64,000 nt of DNA from the NCBI GenBank assembly GCA_949752745.1, contig CATKHT010000107.1, positions 1 through 64,000 on the forward strand. Direction: 5' to 3'. Position numbers and translations under genes: made by a program. Source of the stretch: Protula sp. h YS-2021 (taxonomy: Eukaryota > Annelida > Polychaeta > Sabellida > Serpulidae). Under the pieces are notes generated by a model that saw nothing but the letters and a program-made list of their open reading frames with translations, was not told the origin of the DNA and did not search any database. This document shows positions 41,401-53,400 of the stretch, one piece after another; position 1 is the first letter of the stretch; each line of letters opens with the position of its first letter.

Positions 41401-44400
41401 AATTTACTCGAGCCAAGTGGAGTTTTGATGATCTTAATAAAATGTAAATATTCTGCAAAAAGACTGCCTCAGCCATACTTAACGTTTCTGGAGGATTTTA
41501 ATCTAACTTACAAGTTCCGCAAAGAGACCACTCGAACCAAGTTTAGTTTTTATAAGGATTTCATAGAAAATATCTGTTACGCAAAAGACCACTCGAGTCT
41601 AGTGAATTCTCTAGAGTATGCCATCGAAAATAACCATTCAGCAAAAAGGACCACTTGAAACAAATTCAGTTATCATTATTAGTTCATTTATTAGCGATAT
41701 TTTACCTAATTTGAAAACACATATTCCATCATTGAAAATAAAAATATTGCCAATGGCCTATTCAAAGCGACTAGCTTTTTCAGAATGTAAATCATATTTA
41801 CCTGTTTTGGGAAGGAAATCACGCGAGCCAAGTTTAGTTTTATGATCTTAATGAAATATGACCACTCTGCAAAAAAACCATTTGAGCCACACCAAATGTC
41901 TTTTTTTTTTTTTGATGATCTTAATCTAATTTGCAAGTTCCGCGAAAAGACCACTCAAGCCAAGTTGAGTTTTTTAAGGATCTCATAGAAAGTAAAAAAA
42001 AAAAGACATTTGGTGTGGCTCAAATGGTTTTTTTGCAGAATAGTCATATTTGATTAAGATCATAAGGCTAAACTTGGCTCGCATGATTTCCTTCGCAAAA
42101 CAGTTGAATATGATTTACATTCTGAAAAAAAGTTAGTCGCTTTGAATAGGCCATTGGCAATATTTTTATTTTCAACGAAGGAATATGTGTTTTCAAATTA
42201 GGTAAAATATCGCTAATAAATGAACTAATAATGATGGTCTTTTGCGTAACAGATATTTTCTATGAAATCCTTATAAAAACTCAACTTGGTTCGAGTGGTC
42301 TCTTTGCGGAACTTGTAAGTTAGATTAAAATCCTCCAGAAACGTTAAGTATGGCTGAGGCAGTATTTTTGCAGAATATTTACATATTATTAAGATCGTCA
42401 AAACTCCACTTGGCTCGAGTGCTTTTTTTTTGCAAAACAAGGAAATTTGACTGACATGGTAAACAAACGCAAGTTGCTGTGAGTGGTCTTTTAGAAAAAA
42501 ATGATATCAACGTGTTTTATATTAGGTAAATTATCGCAAATAAATGAACCAAGATAATAATAACTTTTTGCTGAATGGTTATTTTCGATGGCATACTCTA
42601 AAGAATTCACTAGACTCGAGTGATCTTTTTTGTAACAGATATTTTCTATGAAATCCTTATAAAAACTCAACTTGGTTCGAGTGGTCTCTTTGCGGAACTT
42701 GTAAGTTAGATTAAATCATCCAGAAACGTTAAGTTTGGCTGAGGCAGTCTTTTTGCAGAATATTTACATTTTATTAAGATCATCAAAACTCCACTTGGCT
42801 CGAGTGATTTTTTTTATTTGCAAAACAAGGAAATTTGACTGGAATGCTAAACAAACGCAAGTTGTTGTGAGTGGTCTTTTAGAAAAAAAATGATATCAAC
42901 GTGTTTGATATTAGGTAAATTATCGCAAATAAATGAACCAAGATAATAATAACTTTTTGCTGAATGGTTATTTTCGATGGCATACTCTAAAGAATTCACT
43001 AGACTCGAGTGATCTTTTGTGTAACCGATATTTTCTATGAAATCCTTATAAAAACTCAACTTGGTTCGAGTGGTCTCTTTGCGGAACTTGTTAGTTAGAT
43101 TAAAATCCTCCAGAAACGTTAAGTATGGCTGAGGCAGTCTTTTTGCAGAATATTTACATATTATTAAGATCATCAAAACTCCACTTGGCTCGAGTGATTT
43201 TTTTTTTGCAAAACAAGGAAATTTGACTGACATGCTAAACAAACGCAAGTTGCTGTGAGTGGTCTTTTAGAAAAAAAAATGATATCAACGTGTTTTATAT
43301 TAGGTAAAATATCGCAAATAAATGAACTAAGATAATAATAACTTTAGTTGTATCAAGTGGTCTTTTAATGGAATTGTTACTTTCTATGAGATCCTTAAAA
43401 ACTCAACTTGGCTTGAGTGGTCTTTTCGCGGAACTTGCAAATTAGATTAAGATCATCAACAAAAAAACAAACAAACATTTGGTGTGGCTCAAATTGTATT
43501 TTTGCAGAATAGTCATATTTGATTAAGATCATAAAGCTAAACTTGGCTCGCGTGATTTCCTTCGCAAAACAGGTAAATATGATTTACATTCTGAAAAAAG
43601 CTAGTCGCTTTGAATAGGCCATTGGCAATATTTTTATTTTCAACGAAGGAATATGTGTTTTCAAATTAGGTAAAATATCGCTAATAAATGAACTAATAAT
43701 GATAACTGAATTTGTCTCAAGTGGTCTTTTTGCTGAATGGTTATTTTCGATGGGATACTCTAAAGAATTCACTAGACTCGAGTGGTCTTTTGCGTAACAG
43801 ATATTTTCTATGAAATCCTTATAAAAACTCAACTTGGTTCGAGTGGTCACTTTGCGGAACTTGTAAGTTAGATTAAAATCCTCCAGAAACGTTAAGTATG
43901 GCTTAGGCAGTCTTTTTGCAGAATATTTACATTTTATTAAGATCATCAAAACTCCACTTGGCTCGAGTGAATTTTTTTGCAAAACAAGGAAATTTGACTG
44001 GCATGCTAAACCAACGCAAGTTGCTGTGAGTGGTCTTTTAGAAAAAAATGATATCAACGTGTTTTATATTAGGTAAAATATCGCAAATAAATGAACTAAG
44101 ATAATAATAACTTTAGTTGTATCAAGTGGTCTTTTAATGGAATTGTTACTTTCTATGAGATCCTTAAAAACTCAACTTGGCTTGAGTGGTCTTTTCGCGG
44201 AACTTGCAAATTAGATTAAGATCATCAACAAAAAAACAAACAAACATTTGGTGTGGCTCAAATGGTATTTTTGCAGAATAGTCATATTTGATTAAGATCA
44301 TAAAGCTAAACTTGGCTCGCGTGATTTCCTTCGCAAAACAGGTAAATATGATTTACATTCTGAGAAAAGCTAGTCGCTTTGAATAGGCCATTGGGATACT

Positions 44401-47400
44401 CTAAAGAATTCACTAGACTCGAGTGGTCTTTTGCGTAACAGATATTTTCTATGAAATCCTTATAAAAACTCAACTTGGTTCGAGTGGTCACTTTGCGGAA
44501 CTTGTAAGTTAGATTAAAATCCTCCAGAAACGTTAAGTATGGCTTAGGCAGTCTTTTTGCAGAATATTTACATTTTATTAAGATCATCAAAACTCCACTT
44601 GGCTCGAGTGAATTTTTTTGCAAAACAAGGAAATTTGACTGGCATGCTAAGCCAACGCAAGTTGCTGTGAGTGGTCTTTTAGAAAAAAATGATATCAACG
44701 TGTTTTCTATTAGGTAAAATATCGCAAATAAATGAACTAAGATAATTATGACTTTAGTTGTATCAAGTGGTATTTTTACGGAATTGTTACTTTCTATGAG
44801 ATCCTTAAAAAACTCAACTTGACTTGAGTGGTCTTTTCGCGGAACTTGCAAATTAGATTAAGATCATGAAAAAAGCATGTGGTGTGGCTCAAATGGTATT
44901 TTTGCAGAATAGTCATATTTGATTAAGATCATAAAGCTAAACTTGGCTCGCGTGATTTCCTTCGCAAAACAGGTAAATATGATTTACATTCTGAAAAAAG
45001 CTAGTCGCTTTGAATAGGCCATTGGCAATATTTTTATTTTCAACGAAGGAATATGTGTTTTCAAATTAGATAAAATATCGCTAATAAATGAACTAATAAT
45101 GATGGTCTTTTGCGTAACAGATATTTTCTATGAAATCCTTATAAAAACTCAACTTGGTTCGAGTGGTCTCTTTGCGGAACTTGTTAGTTAGATTAAAATC
45201 CTCCAGAAACGTTAAGTATGGCTGAGGCAGTCTTTTTGCAGAATATTTACATATTATTAAGATCATCAAAACTCCACTTGGCTCGAGTGATTTTTTTTCC
45301 AAACCAAGGAAATTTGACTGGCATGCTAAACAAACGCAAGTTGATGTGAGTGGTCTTTTAGAAAAAAAAATGATATCAACGTGTTTTATATTAGGTAAAA
45401 TATCGCAAATAAATGAACTAAGATAATTATCACTGTAGCTGTATCAAGTGGTCTTTTTACGGAATTGTTACTTTCTATGAGATCCTTAAAAAACTCAACT
45501 TGGCTTGAGTGGTCTTTTCGCGGAACTTGCAAATTAGATTAAGATTATGAAAAAAGCATGTGATGTGGCTCAAATGGTATTTTTGCAGAATAGTCATATT
45601 TGATTAAGATCATAAAGCTAAACTTGGCTCGCGTGATTTCCTTCGCAAAACAGGTGAATATGATTTACATTCTGAGAAAAGCTAGTCGCTTTGAATAGGC
45701 CATTGGCAATATTTTTATTTTCAACGAAGGAATATGTGTTTTCAAATTAGATAAAATATCGCTAATAAATGAACTAATAATGATAACTGAATATTTTCTC
45801 AAGTGGTCTTTTTGCCGAATGGTTATTTTCGATGGGATACTCTAAAGAATTCACTAGACTCGAGTGGTCTTTTGCGTAACAGATATTTTCTATGAAATCC
45901 TTATAAAAACTCAACTTGGTTCGAGTGGTCTCTTTGCGGAACTTGTTAGTTAGATTAAAATCCTCCAGAAACGTTAAGTATGGCTGAGGCAGTCTTTTTG
46001 CAGAATATTTACATATTATTAAGATCATCAAAACTCCACTTGGCTCGAGTGATTTTTTTTGCAAAACAAGGAAATTTGACTGGCATGCTAAACAAACGCA
46101 AGTTGCTGTGAGTGGTCTTTTAATAAAAAATGATATCAACGTGTTTTATATTAGGTAAAATATCGCAGATAAATGAACTAAGATAATAATAACTTTAGTT
46201 GTATCAAGTGGTCTTTCTACGGAATTGTAACTTTCTGTGAGATCCTCAGAAACTCAACTTGGCTTGAGTGGTATTTTCGCGGAACTTTAGATTAAGATCA
46301 TCAAAAAAAAAAAAAAAGCATTTGGTGTTGCTCAAATGGTATTTTTGCAGAATAGTCATATTTGATTAAGATCATAAAACTAAACTTGGCTCGCGTGATT
46401 TCCTTCGCAAAACAGGTAAATATGATTTACCTTCTGAGAAAAGCTAGTCGCTTTCGAATAGGCCATTGGCAATATTTTTATTTTCCGCGAAGGAATATGT
46501 GTTTTCAAATTAGGTAAAATATCGCTAATAAATGAACTAATAATGATAACTGAATTTGTGTCTCGAGTGGTCCTTTTGCTGAATGGTTATTTTCGATGAG
46601 ATACTCTAAAGAGTCCACTAGACTCGAGCGGCCTTCTTTGAAATTCTTTTAAAAACTCAACTTGGTTCGAGTGGTTTTTTTCGGAACTTGTAAACTAGAT
46701 TAAGATCCTCCAAAAGCATTAAGTATGGCTCAAAGCAGTCTTTTTGCGGAATATTTAAATTTCATTAAGATCATTAAAAACTCAACTTGGCTCCAGTGAT
46801 TTTTTTTCAGCAAAACAAGGAAATTTAACTAGCATACTAAAAAACGCAAGTTGTTTTGAGTGGTCTTTAAAAAACATGATATCTCAAGTGGTGTTTTTGT
46901 GGAATAGTTATTTTATATGAGATCATCTAAAGTGAGCTTGGCTCGAGTGGTCTTTTTGCAGACTAGTTCAAATTTGATTAGATCATAAAAAATCAACTTC
47001 TCACTCGAATAATTTTTTGCAAAACAAGATATGATAAACATTCTCAAAAAAAAAAAAACGAAAGTCGCAGAAATCAACTTGGTTTGAGTGGTTTTTTTGC
47101 GGAAATTATAAATTAGGGTGTAAGATTCTCCTAAGTAAAATATTTAATTTAATTTGTGTGGCTCACAAAAGTTGTATCAAACGGTGTTTTTCGTAGAATA
47201 GTTATATTGTGTCGGATCATAAAAGTCAACTTCGCTCGAGCGGTCTTTTTGAGGAACTTGATAAGATTCGATGTTGGAAGACAAAAAACATTTGCTTATC
47301 GGCTCAAGTGGTCTTTTTGCAGAATAGTTAAAATTGATTAAGATTAAAGCTCGATTTGGCTAGCAACAGGAGTGATATTTCCAAAGCAAGGTAAATATAT

Positions 47401-47780
47401 GATTAACATTCTCAAAAAACGCAAGTCGCTTGAAAATGTGGCAATCATTTTTAATTTCAGTCGGCTGAAAAAGTGTTTTTAAATTAGGGGTGAAATCGCC
47501 AATAAATGAGCTAATAATGATAACTTACCAGTAAGCTGTCTCAAGTGGTATCTTTTGCGGAATAGTTATTTTATATCTGACCTGGGATCCTCAAGTCCAC
47601 CGTTGGCCACTCGAGTTGTGTCTTTGTGAGGCGTAAGAAATTGTTGATCCGAGGAACCAATAATCTCAAAAATACTGTTTCCGGGATAGATACGGTCGGT
47701 TCGAGTGATAATTTTGACCGGCGTAATTTCGCGGCGTTCATCAACAATGGAGGGACAAATTCTAATTTTTGAGGCTCGCT
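38480..47780. repeat. Nested satellite array (CTCGAGTGGTC family)
   Basis: Basic subrepeat is about 65-70 bp with core CTCGAGTGGTCTTTTTGCGG, then a spacer with TTAGATTAAGATC or TTTCTATGAGATC. Ten or so variants form a higher-order unit of roughly 0.68-0.77 kb; for example GGTAAAATATCGCTAATAAA recurs near 39611, 40376, 42202, 43671, 45072, 45754 and 46515. Higher-order copies are highly alike in 39.6-46.6 kb, while the flanks (38.5-39.6 and 46.6-47.8 kb) are more diverged. Repeated open frames of 60-180 codons are by-products of homogenised sequence. Confidence 0.9.
41059..41993 (-). repeat. Inverted block within the satellite
   Basis: Satellite sequence runs in reverse complement here, as shown by GATCTTAATCTAATTTGCAA and GACCACTCGAACCAAGT instead of their complements. 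Left junction is a run of about 20 A (41041-41059), right junction a run of about 11 A after GATCTCATAGAAAGT. Confidence 0.85.
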
Positions 47781-50400
47781 GTGAGATGGTTTATCCTTAA
47801 GCTTATTTCGTTTTATATCTTTAACTTGATCCTTGCTAGGTTATATTATTGTATAGTATACGGACTTCAATTTTTGTTTCGCCTTTTTTCTGGCGGTCAA
47901 CACTAGTGACTTTTCCTATCTATTTTTGAAAGATAACATATGTTTTGTTAAAAACACGATTGCTTCTTTGATGTAAGAAAAATTTGACATTTAGCAAAAA
48001 TTCTGAGTTCCGAATAAAAACAACCAAGTAAAACAATGACAGAAATGATAGAGAGATTTCGCATAAATATCAAATATCTGTTGCAACAAAGAGCCTTCGA
48101 GTTTTTAACAACCCGTATGATTTCAACAATTGATTGAAAGTTTGAACAAATAGTTTCAAGTTTTAATGTCTTTAGTTCAATGTATGAGCTGTTTTGCGAT
48201 ATTTCTCCTATGTTTTTCTATCATTTCTTTAGTTTTTTTACCCGGTTCCCTCGCAGTCGAAACTCAAAATTCTTAGGCACTTTATTCTTAGGCACGTATA
48301 TTTTCTCTGTCGCACTTTTATTTGAAACGAAACAAAAAGACTTTCTTAGGGCCTATGTTGGATAATATCGTCTAAGTAATTGATATTTCGCCTGTTTTTC
48401 ATTAAAAAGGAAATGTTTTATTGTTGAATTCAAACATTTTTATCGAAGTTTTTTTCTCAAATTTATTCACATAATTAAAGATCTGAACAATCGGAAAAAT
48501 ATCTAAATGCTAAAAACAAACGTCAAGCATGTTCACAAAAGACTTAAATTTGCAATGTTGTGAAACATGTAGTAGAGAATGTATCGATATCCCATAAGAC
48601 ATAAATATTAAGTATATAACCATCATATTAGTTTTTGACACCTAACGTACTGCAGCGTTCGCTCTGGCCTTTGAGAGAAGCGTAATTGTGTGACGCTGTG
48701 GCTTCTAAAAACCGCGTCATAGGCTCTTCACCAAGCATTTTTCAATACAATGTCCTGGTACATTATGGAACACCTACCACCCCCCCTTCCTCCGTGCAAA
48801 ATAAACTGTACTAACATTTATTTTGATTTTATTAACGGGTTATCTAAATAACAAATACAAGACAGCAAACGAGTTTCGATTGGCAGACAAAATAAAGTGT
48901 AATTCTTGACTAGGTCGATTAAAAAGTCAAGTCTGTTTGCTCAAAAGAATCCTCTGTACACTTCTAAAAAAAATAAAAAATGCATCCGTCTGTCTGTCAT
49001 CATTTTTTTTGTACGCGCCATATCTCCAATTCTGTTAGTCGTAGAATCTTGATTTTGGGCTCATATGAAAGGCCTCGACCTGTAGCTGTGCTTTTCGGTG
49101 CGGATTTGGTCAATCTGTACACCGGCACAGTCGACCAAATTCGAAGAAAAGCACCAGAAAAACAGATATTCTGCAGTACTTAGATGTCCTCAAAGGACTT
49201 AACTTATTTGTGGCTTTCTACGAAAAAGTCATAATGATGACATAAACTACTCTTAATTCTTGCTTAAATCGTCATCTTGGTAAATAACAGTCATTACTCA
49301 GATAGCTTCTTATAATACTTCGCGAAGCCAAAATCGGTTAGTTCGTCCACATCCAACTTGATCTGGGTGTTAAGGACACTATTGCATTATTGATAGAGTC
49401 ATGGTAACTACAGCATTGTGGGAAAAAAAGGGAGAACATTTCAAAAGCATCTGAGGCGCAATATCGAGTAACAGTGCACAAATAGTACCGCTAATAAATG
49501 AAGCTGAAATGCTGTCCCTACTTTAGTGTTGTAAATCAACCTAAAATCGGTGATCGCGCAAGCGCAACCAACTCCAACAAGTTTATATATTTGATACATC
49601 AAGGGCCCAAAACGTTGGTCGCAAATGCGACAGTGCATTCACTAATATTAAAAATATCTGACCCAACACGAGATTTTGACTCCGCTCGGGGCAGGGCCCC
49701 GAAGCATGAAAACCGACTAGGGGCTAGGGGCCTCGTGCCCCGTCTGAACCACAGTGGCGACATTACTTATCTTGAAACCCTCTGCACGATCACTCCAGTG
49801 CTGTTCCCCCCAGGGGTTCCCCTAACAGGCTGCTATTTTTTTTCGCGGTTCGCCAAAAACTGCTGAAATGGCGGAACTTTGAAGTTTGGCAAAAACTAGA
49901 ATAAATGGTAGTAAATAACTGAATTGTCAAACCATTCATTTCTCTCAGTCTTTTTCAAATAGTTATAAAATATTTATCGAGAGTTTCTTAGATGATTCTC
50001 CACATGGACTTTCCTTTTTTCGCAAATGACAAAAAAAGCCGAAGTGGTGGAATTTAAAAAAAATTGTAAAATTTGTGTAAATGTCGGTGAATACGTGAAT
50101 CGCCAAAACCCAACCTCTCCAACATCCCTTTTCGGGAAGGTTCAAATTTCGAATTAAATGCATTTTACATATTTCTTTTTTTTTTTTGCCTAACAGTATT
50201 CGTTTCAGTTTTCTCTCTTTCCTTGTTTGGTAACTCGGCAGAGTCATGTCCTTGGACATGCTTGTTTCGTATGTTACGAAATTTTTTTCGTAAAGGCGAT
50301 CTCCATGGACATTCTTGTTTATATCACACTGTGTTATTTTATAGCTTGTTTCTTGTTTAGTGGCTTCAAATATATTCTGTTTTTTCTTTCTTTTTTATAG
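47781..50400. other. Mostly unrecognised non-coding sequence
   Basis: No gene or clear repeat in 47781-49799. 49800-50267 is a family A hairpin element (AACTGAATTGTCAAACCATT, AAATGTCGGTGAATACGTGA, CATGTCCTTGGACATG-CTTGTT), followed by a second short hairpin end at about 50300-50320. Confidence 0.5.
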
Positions 50401-50420
50401 TGCAAGATATACTAGAATAT
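50401..50420 (+). CDS. Gene 2 tentative micro-exon
   Basis: Acceptor TTTTTTATAG, donor GTGAGT, 20 nt. If entered in phase 1 it reads xQDILEY and exits in phase 0, matching the next exons. It occupies the same phase class as gene 1 exon 12231-12262. Support is splice consensus only. Confidence 0.35.
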
Positions 50421-53400
50421 GTGAGTATACTCACGGGGAACGGAGGGATCGGGTTTCGGTCACGACAGTGATGGGGGGGGAGGACACCGGCCGGTGGTGT
50501 TTTGAAAGAAGACCCTGAGTATCATAGTATTAAGAGTGTTTGAGCATATACTATGGGGTGGGTATGTAATGGCGCAAATAAATTAATAATATTCAGAAAC
50601 TCCCGGTAGATCGATATCTGCAACGTTCCCCGACCGTTTACTCTCTCAGGAGTAAAGCACTTCAATCATGGACATTTATTTTAGAGCATAGAATGATAAT
50701 AATGTGATCTCAAATTATATGTCTCCCCGACCGACTCGTATAGAAAATCACGAAAGGTGCATAACGTCAACACTCCCCCCCCCCCCGCCTCCCAATTTTT
50801 TGGCTCCTTTAGGGATTTCAGCGTTTTCTAGAAGATTCTCGAGTGTTCCAGATTTCTTTAGATAGCTTCAAAACAGTAACAGCATTACTGTCGATCCATT
50901 GCTATTTGTTTTTGCCTGAAGTTAAGCTTTTTGTGCGTTTCTCATCTACGGCTGTTACGTGTCATGCCACTCAGTCAGGGGTCATGGAATGCTATTGTAG
51001 GAGCTATTTTGTATCGATTAGCATTGCTTGCTGAAGCATTTTTCGCTATTAAAGTGGGTCATTTCATATCTTGTGTTATGAGAGGCAGCTTACCCTTTTG
51101 GCACCGAAATGCCTTCCCCCTTCTCCCACCGAGGTTTGTCATCTAATGCGCAGTTATAAAGAATGCCTTTCTTGTGCTTTTTGGCCAGTGGGAATGTACG
51201 AAGACAAGGTAGTATATCAAGGCTATAACTACACTTAGGGTACAGTCCATTACCGTTGCCAAGGTTAAAAGGTTTAGAGTTGCGTGTATAGCCGGACCTA
51301 CATTAAATAGCTGGGGTGGGGGCGGAGTGTGGAGGATAACGGTTAGCAAAAAAAGTCCAGACCACCTTCAAGACCTGGATAAAAAGATGTAAGTAAGACT
51401 CGTTTGTCGTGACCCCCTCTAGATTCGGGTAAAAAGATGTACGGTAAAACCTGCCTGTCTTGACCAACTTCCAGACCCGGATAAAAATGAAAGTACATTA
51501 AAACTACTGTAGTGACCAACTTCAGATCTGGAGAAGAAGGGCCTACGCGTTTTAGCGACCACCTTCCAGACAGAAGGGCCTACAGTAAACCCGTTTTAGC
51601 GACCACCTTCCAGACTCGGATGAAAAAAGACGTCCATTTATATCTGTTTTAGTGACCACCATCTGTTTTGTTTATTTATAATTTTTTACAATGAATGGTG
51701 GCTATGTTTGCAGAAATTAACACTCTATTTCAGTAATTAAAAGAAAGGATTTTTTTTCAGAGCGGGGGGGGGGGGGGGTTATCGATTTAGTCAGGGAAAC
51801 ATTTGTTTTTGTTTACTAAAAACAAGAAACTAATTAGGTATCGATTGAAAGTGGATGTTATATAACTTGTACTCTTGTGTTTTGTTTTCCAATCGATCAA
51901 GCATGCAGTTTCAGCAAATCTGTTTATTTAAGATGAAAATCATATGCATGTTACAAAATGAAATGTATTACACCAGGGCTTTAGATTAACGACTGGAACG
52001 GTGACCTACTGAAGAAACAAAAAGTGGGGCAGATAGATTTAACATTCACTTGCCTCTTCGCACAGATGCCGAAAAAAAGTCAACGTAAAGGCCTGGTATT
52101 CAGATATCTTTTAGCAGGAAAATCACATAAGCATGCCAGAAATTTTCATTATATACGATGTGGTAGATGATTAAATTTGCATGTCTATCACAATGTATTT
52201 GTTGACAATAATCTGGCTCAACGCAAAAGAAAATAAAGAAAAAGAAGAAATAGGAAAACACGAGAATCAACTTCGTGGTTAGAAGCCAGTGCGCTCAGAG
52301 TAGGCCTATTGCCGAGTTGGATCCAACCAATCCCTCTTCCCATTGTCTGTTTCTTCTGTTTGTCTCAGGGGATCAGAAAAGAGTGTGAACGGTTTCCAAA
52401 CCCTTTTGATTTTAGTTCTTTTTTCGGATGACAGAACTTCACGAGAAGTTGAGAATTGTTTACTCGTGACAAGGGAATATGGATTGAAATTGTCTCTTAG
52501 GCATCGGTCAATACTCCTGGAATAAAAACTTGACACATATGCAGGGTGTCCGAGGGCGCGTTTGCGCGCTTTTTTACACACCGAAATCCGAAAATACGCA
52601 AGAAAATCAGGGGCGTGCGTTTGAAAAATGCACTCCTGACAAAAAATAACGAATGAAAATTAGGGGCGCGTATTTGCAGATCTTTAATTTGCTTTAATTA
52701 TATGCTTCTTTTACAGATTTTCAAATAAACGATTACCGCGTTGATCTTATACCATTCTAGATACAAAATGGTGTGTTTTGAAGTGCTTTCCTTTTATATA
52801 TAGGTTACAGCGAATCTGTAAAACCAGCGAATCTATAGATTCGCTGAAAATTTCAGCGAATCTGTAGATTCGCTGACTCACTTAGCGAATCTGTAGATTT
52901 GCTGAAAATTTTCACCGAATCTACAGATTCGCTGGTTTTTCACCATTAAAATTATACAGATTCGCTGAAATTGCCTGACCAGTCATCTTTACCGACAGGA
53001 TTACTTGTGTTGGGTGATATTTGAAATTTATTTGCTTTTATATTGCAGTCGGAACATTTAAAATTACACATATTTTTATTTAACTAGCTTTAAAGTGCAT
53101 TGTTGAAATGCGAATTTCTAGTCTCAAATGAAAAACAATATTGGAAAGCGTTTGAAAATATTTGCTATCAATGTTCACAAGGGGTTAACTTAAGTTTCTC
53201 TCTTTGTGTTATCGTCTTTCATAAAAGTGATCACAGCAAATCTCAATACTATTGTTTCTAAATAAATTGCAATCATTACTCCCTTTCTGGGTATCAAATT
53301 GCTATTTGCCAAATTGCAATTATTTTTCTGTGACTGCAACACAAAAATCTCTTCACCTCCGGGTGATATAAATTGCAATTGAATTACGGTAAGCTTATCC

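Noticed and set aside
39658..46139. Repeated open frames of 60-181 codons (LEPSGVLMILIKCKYSAK type) in the satellite
   Set aside because: They recur only because the satellite units are nearly identical; they start at different points, occur in the inverted block on the other strand, and have no domain.
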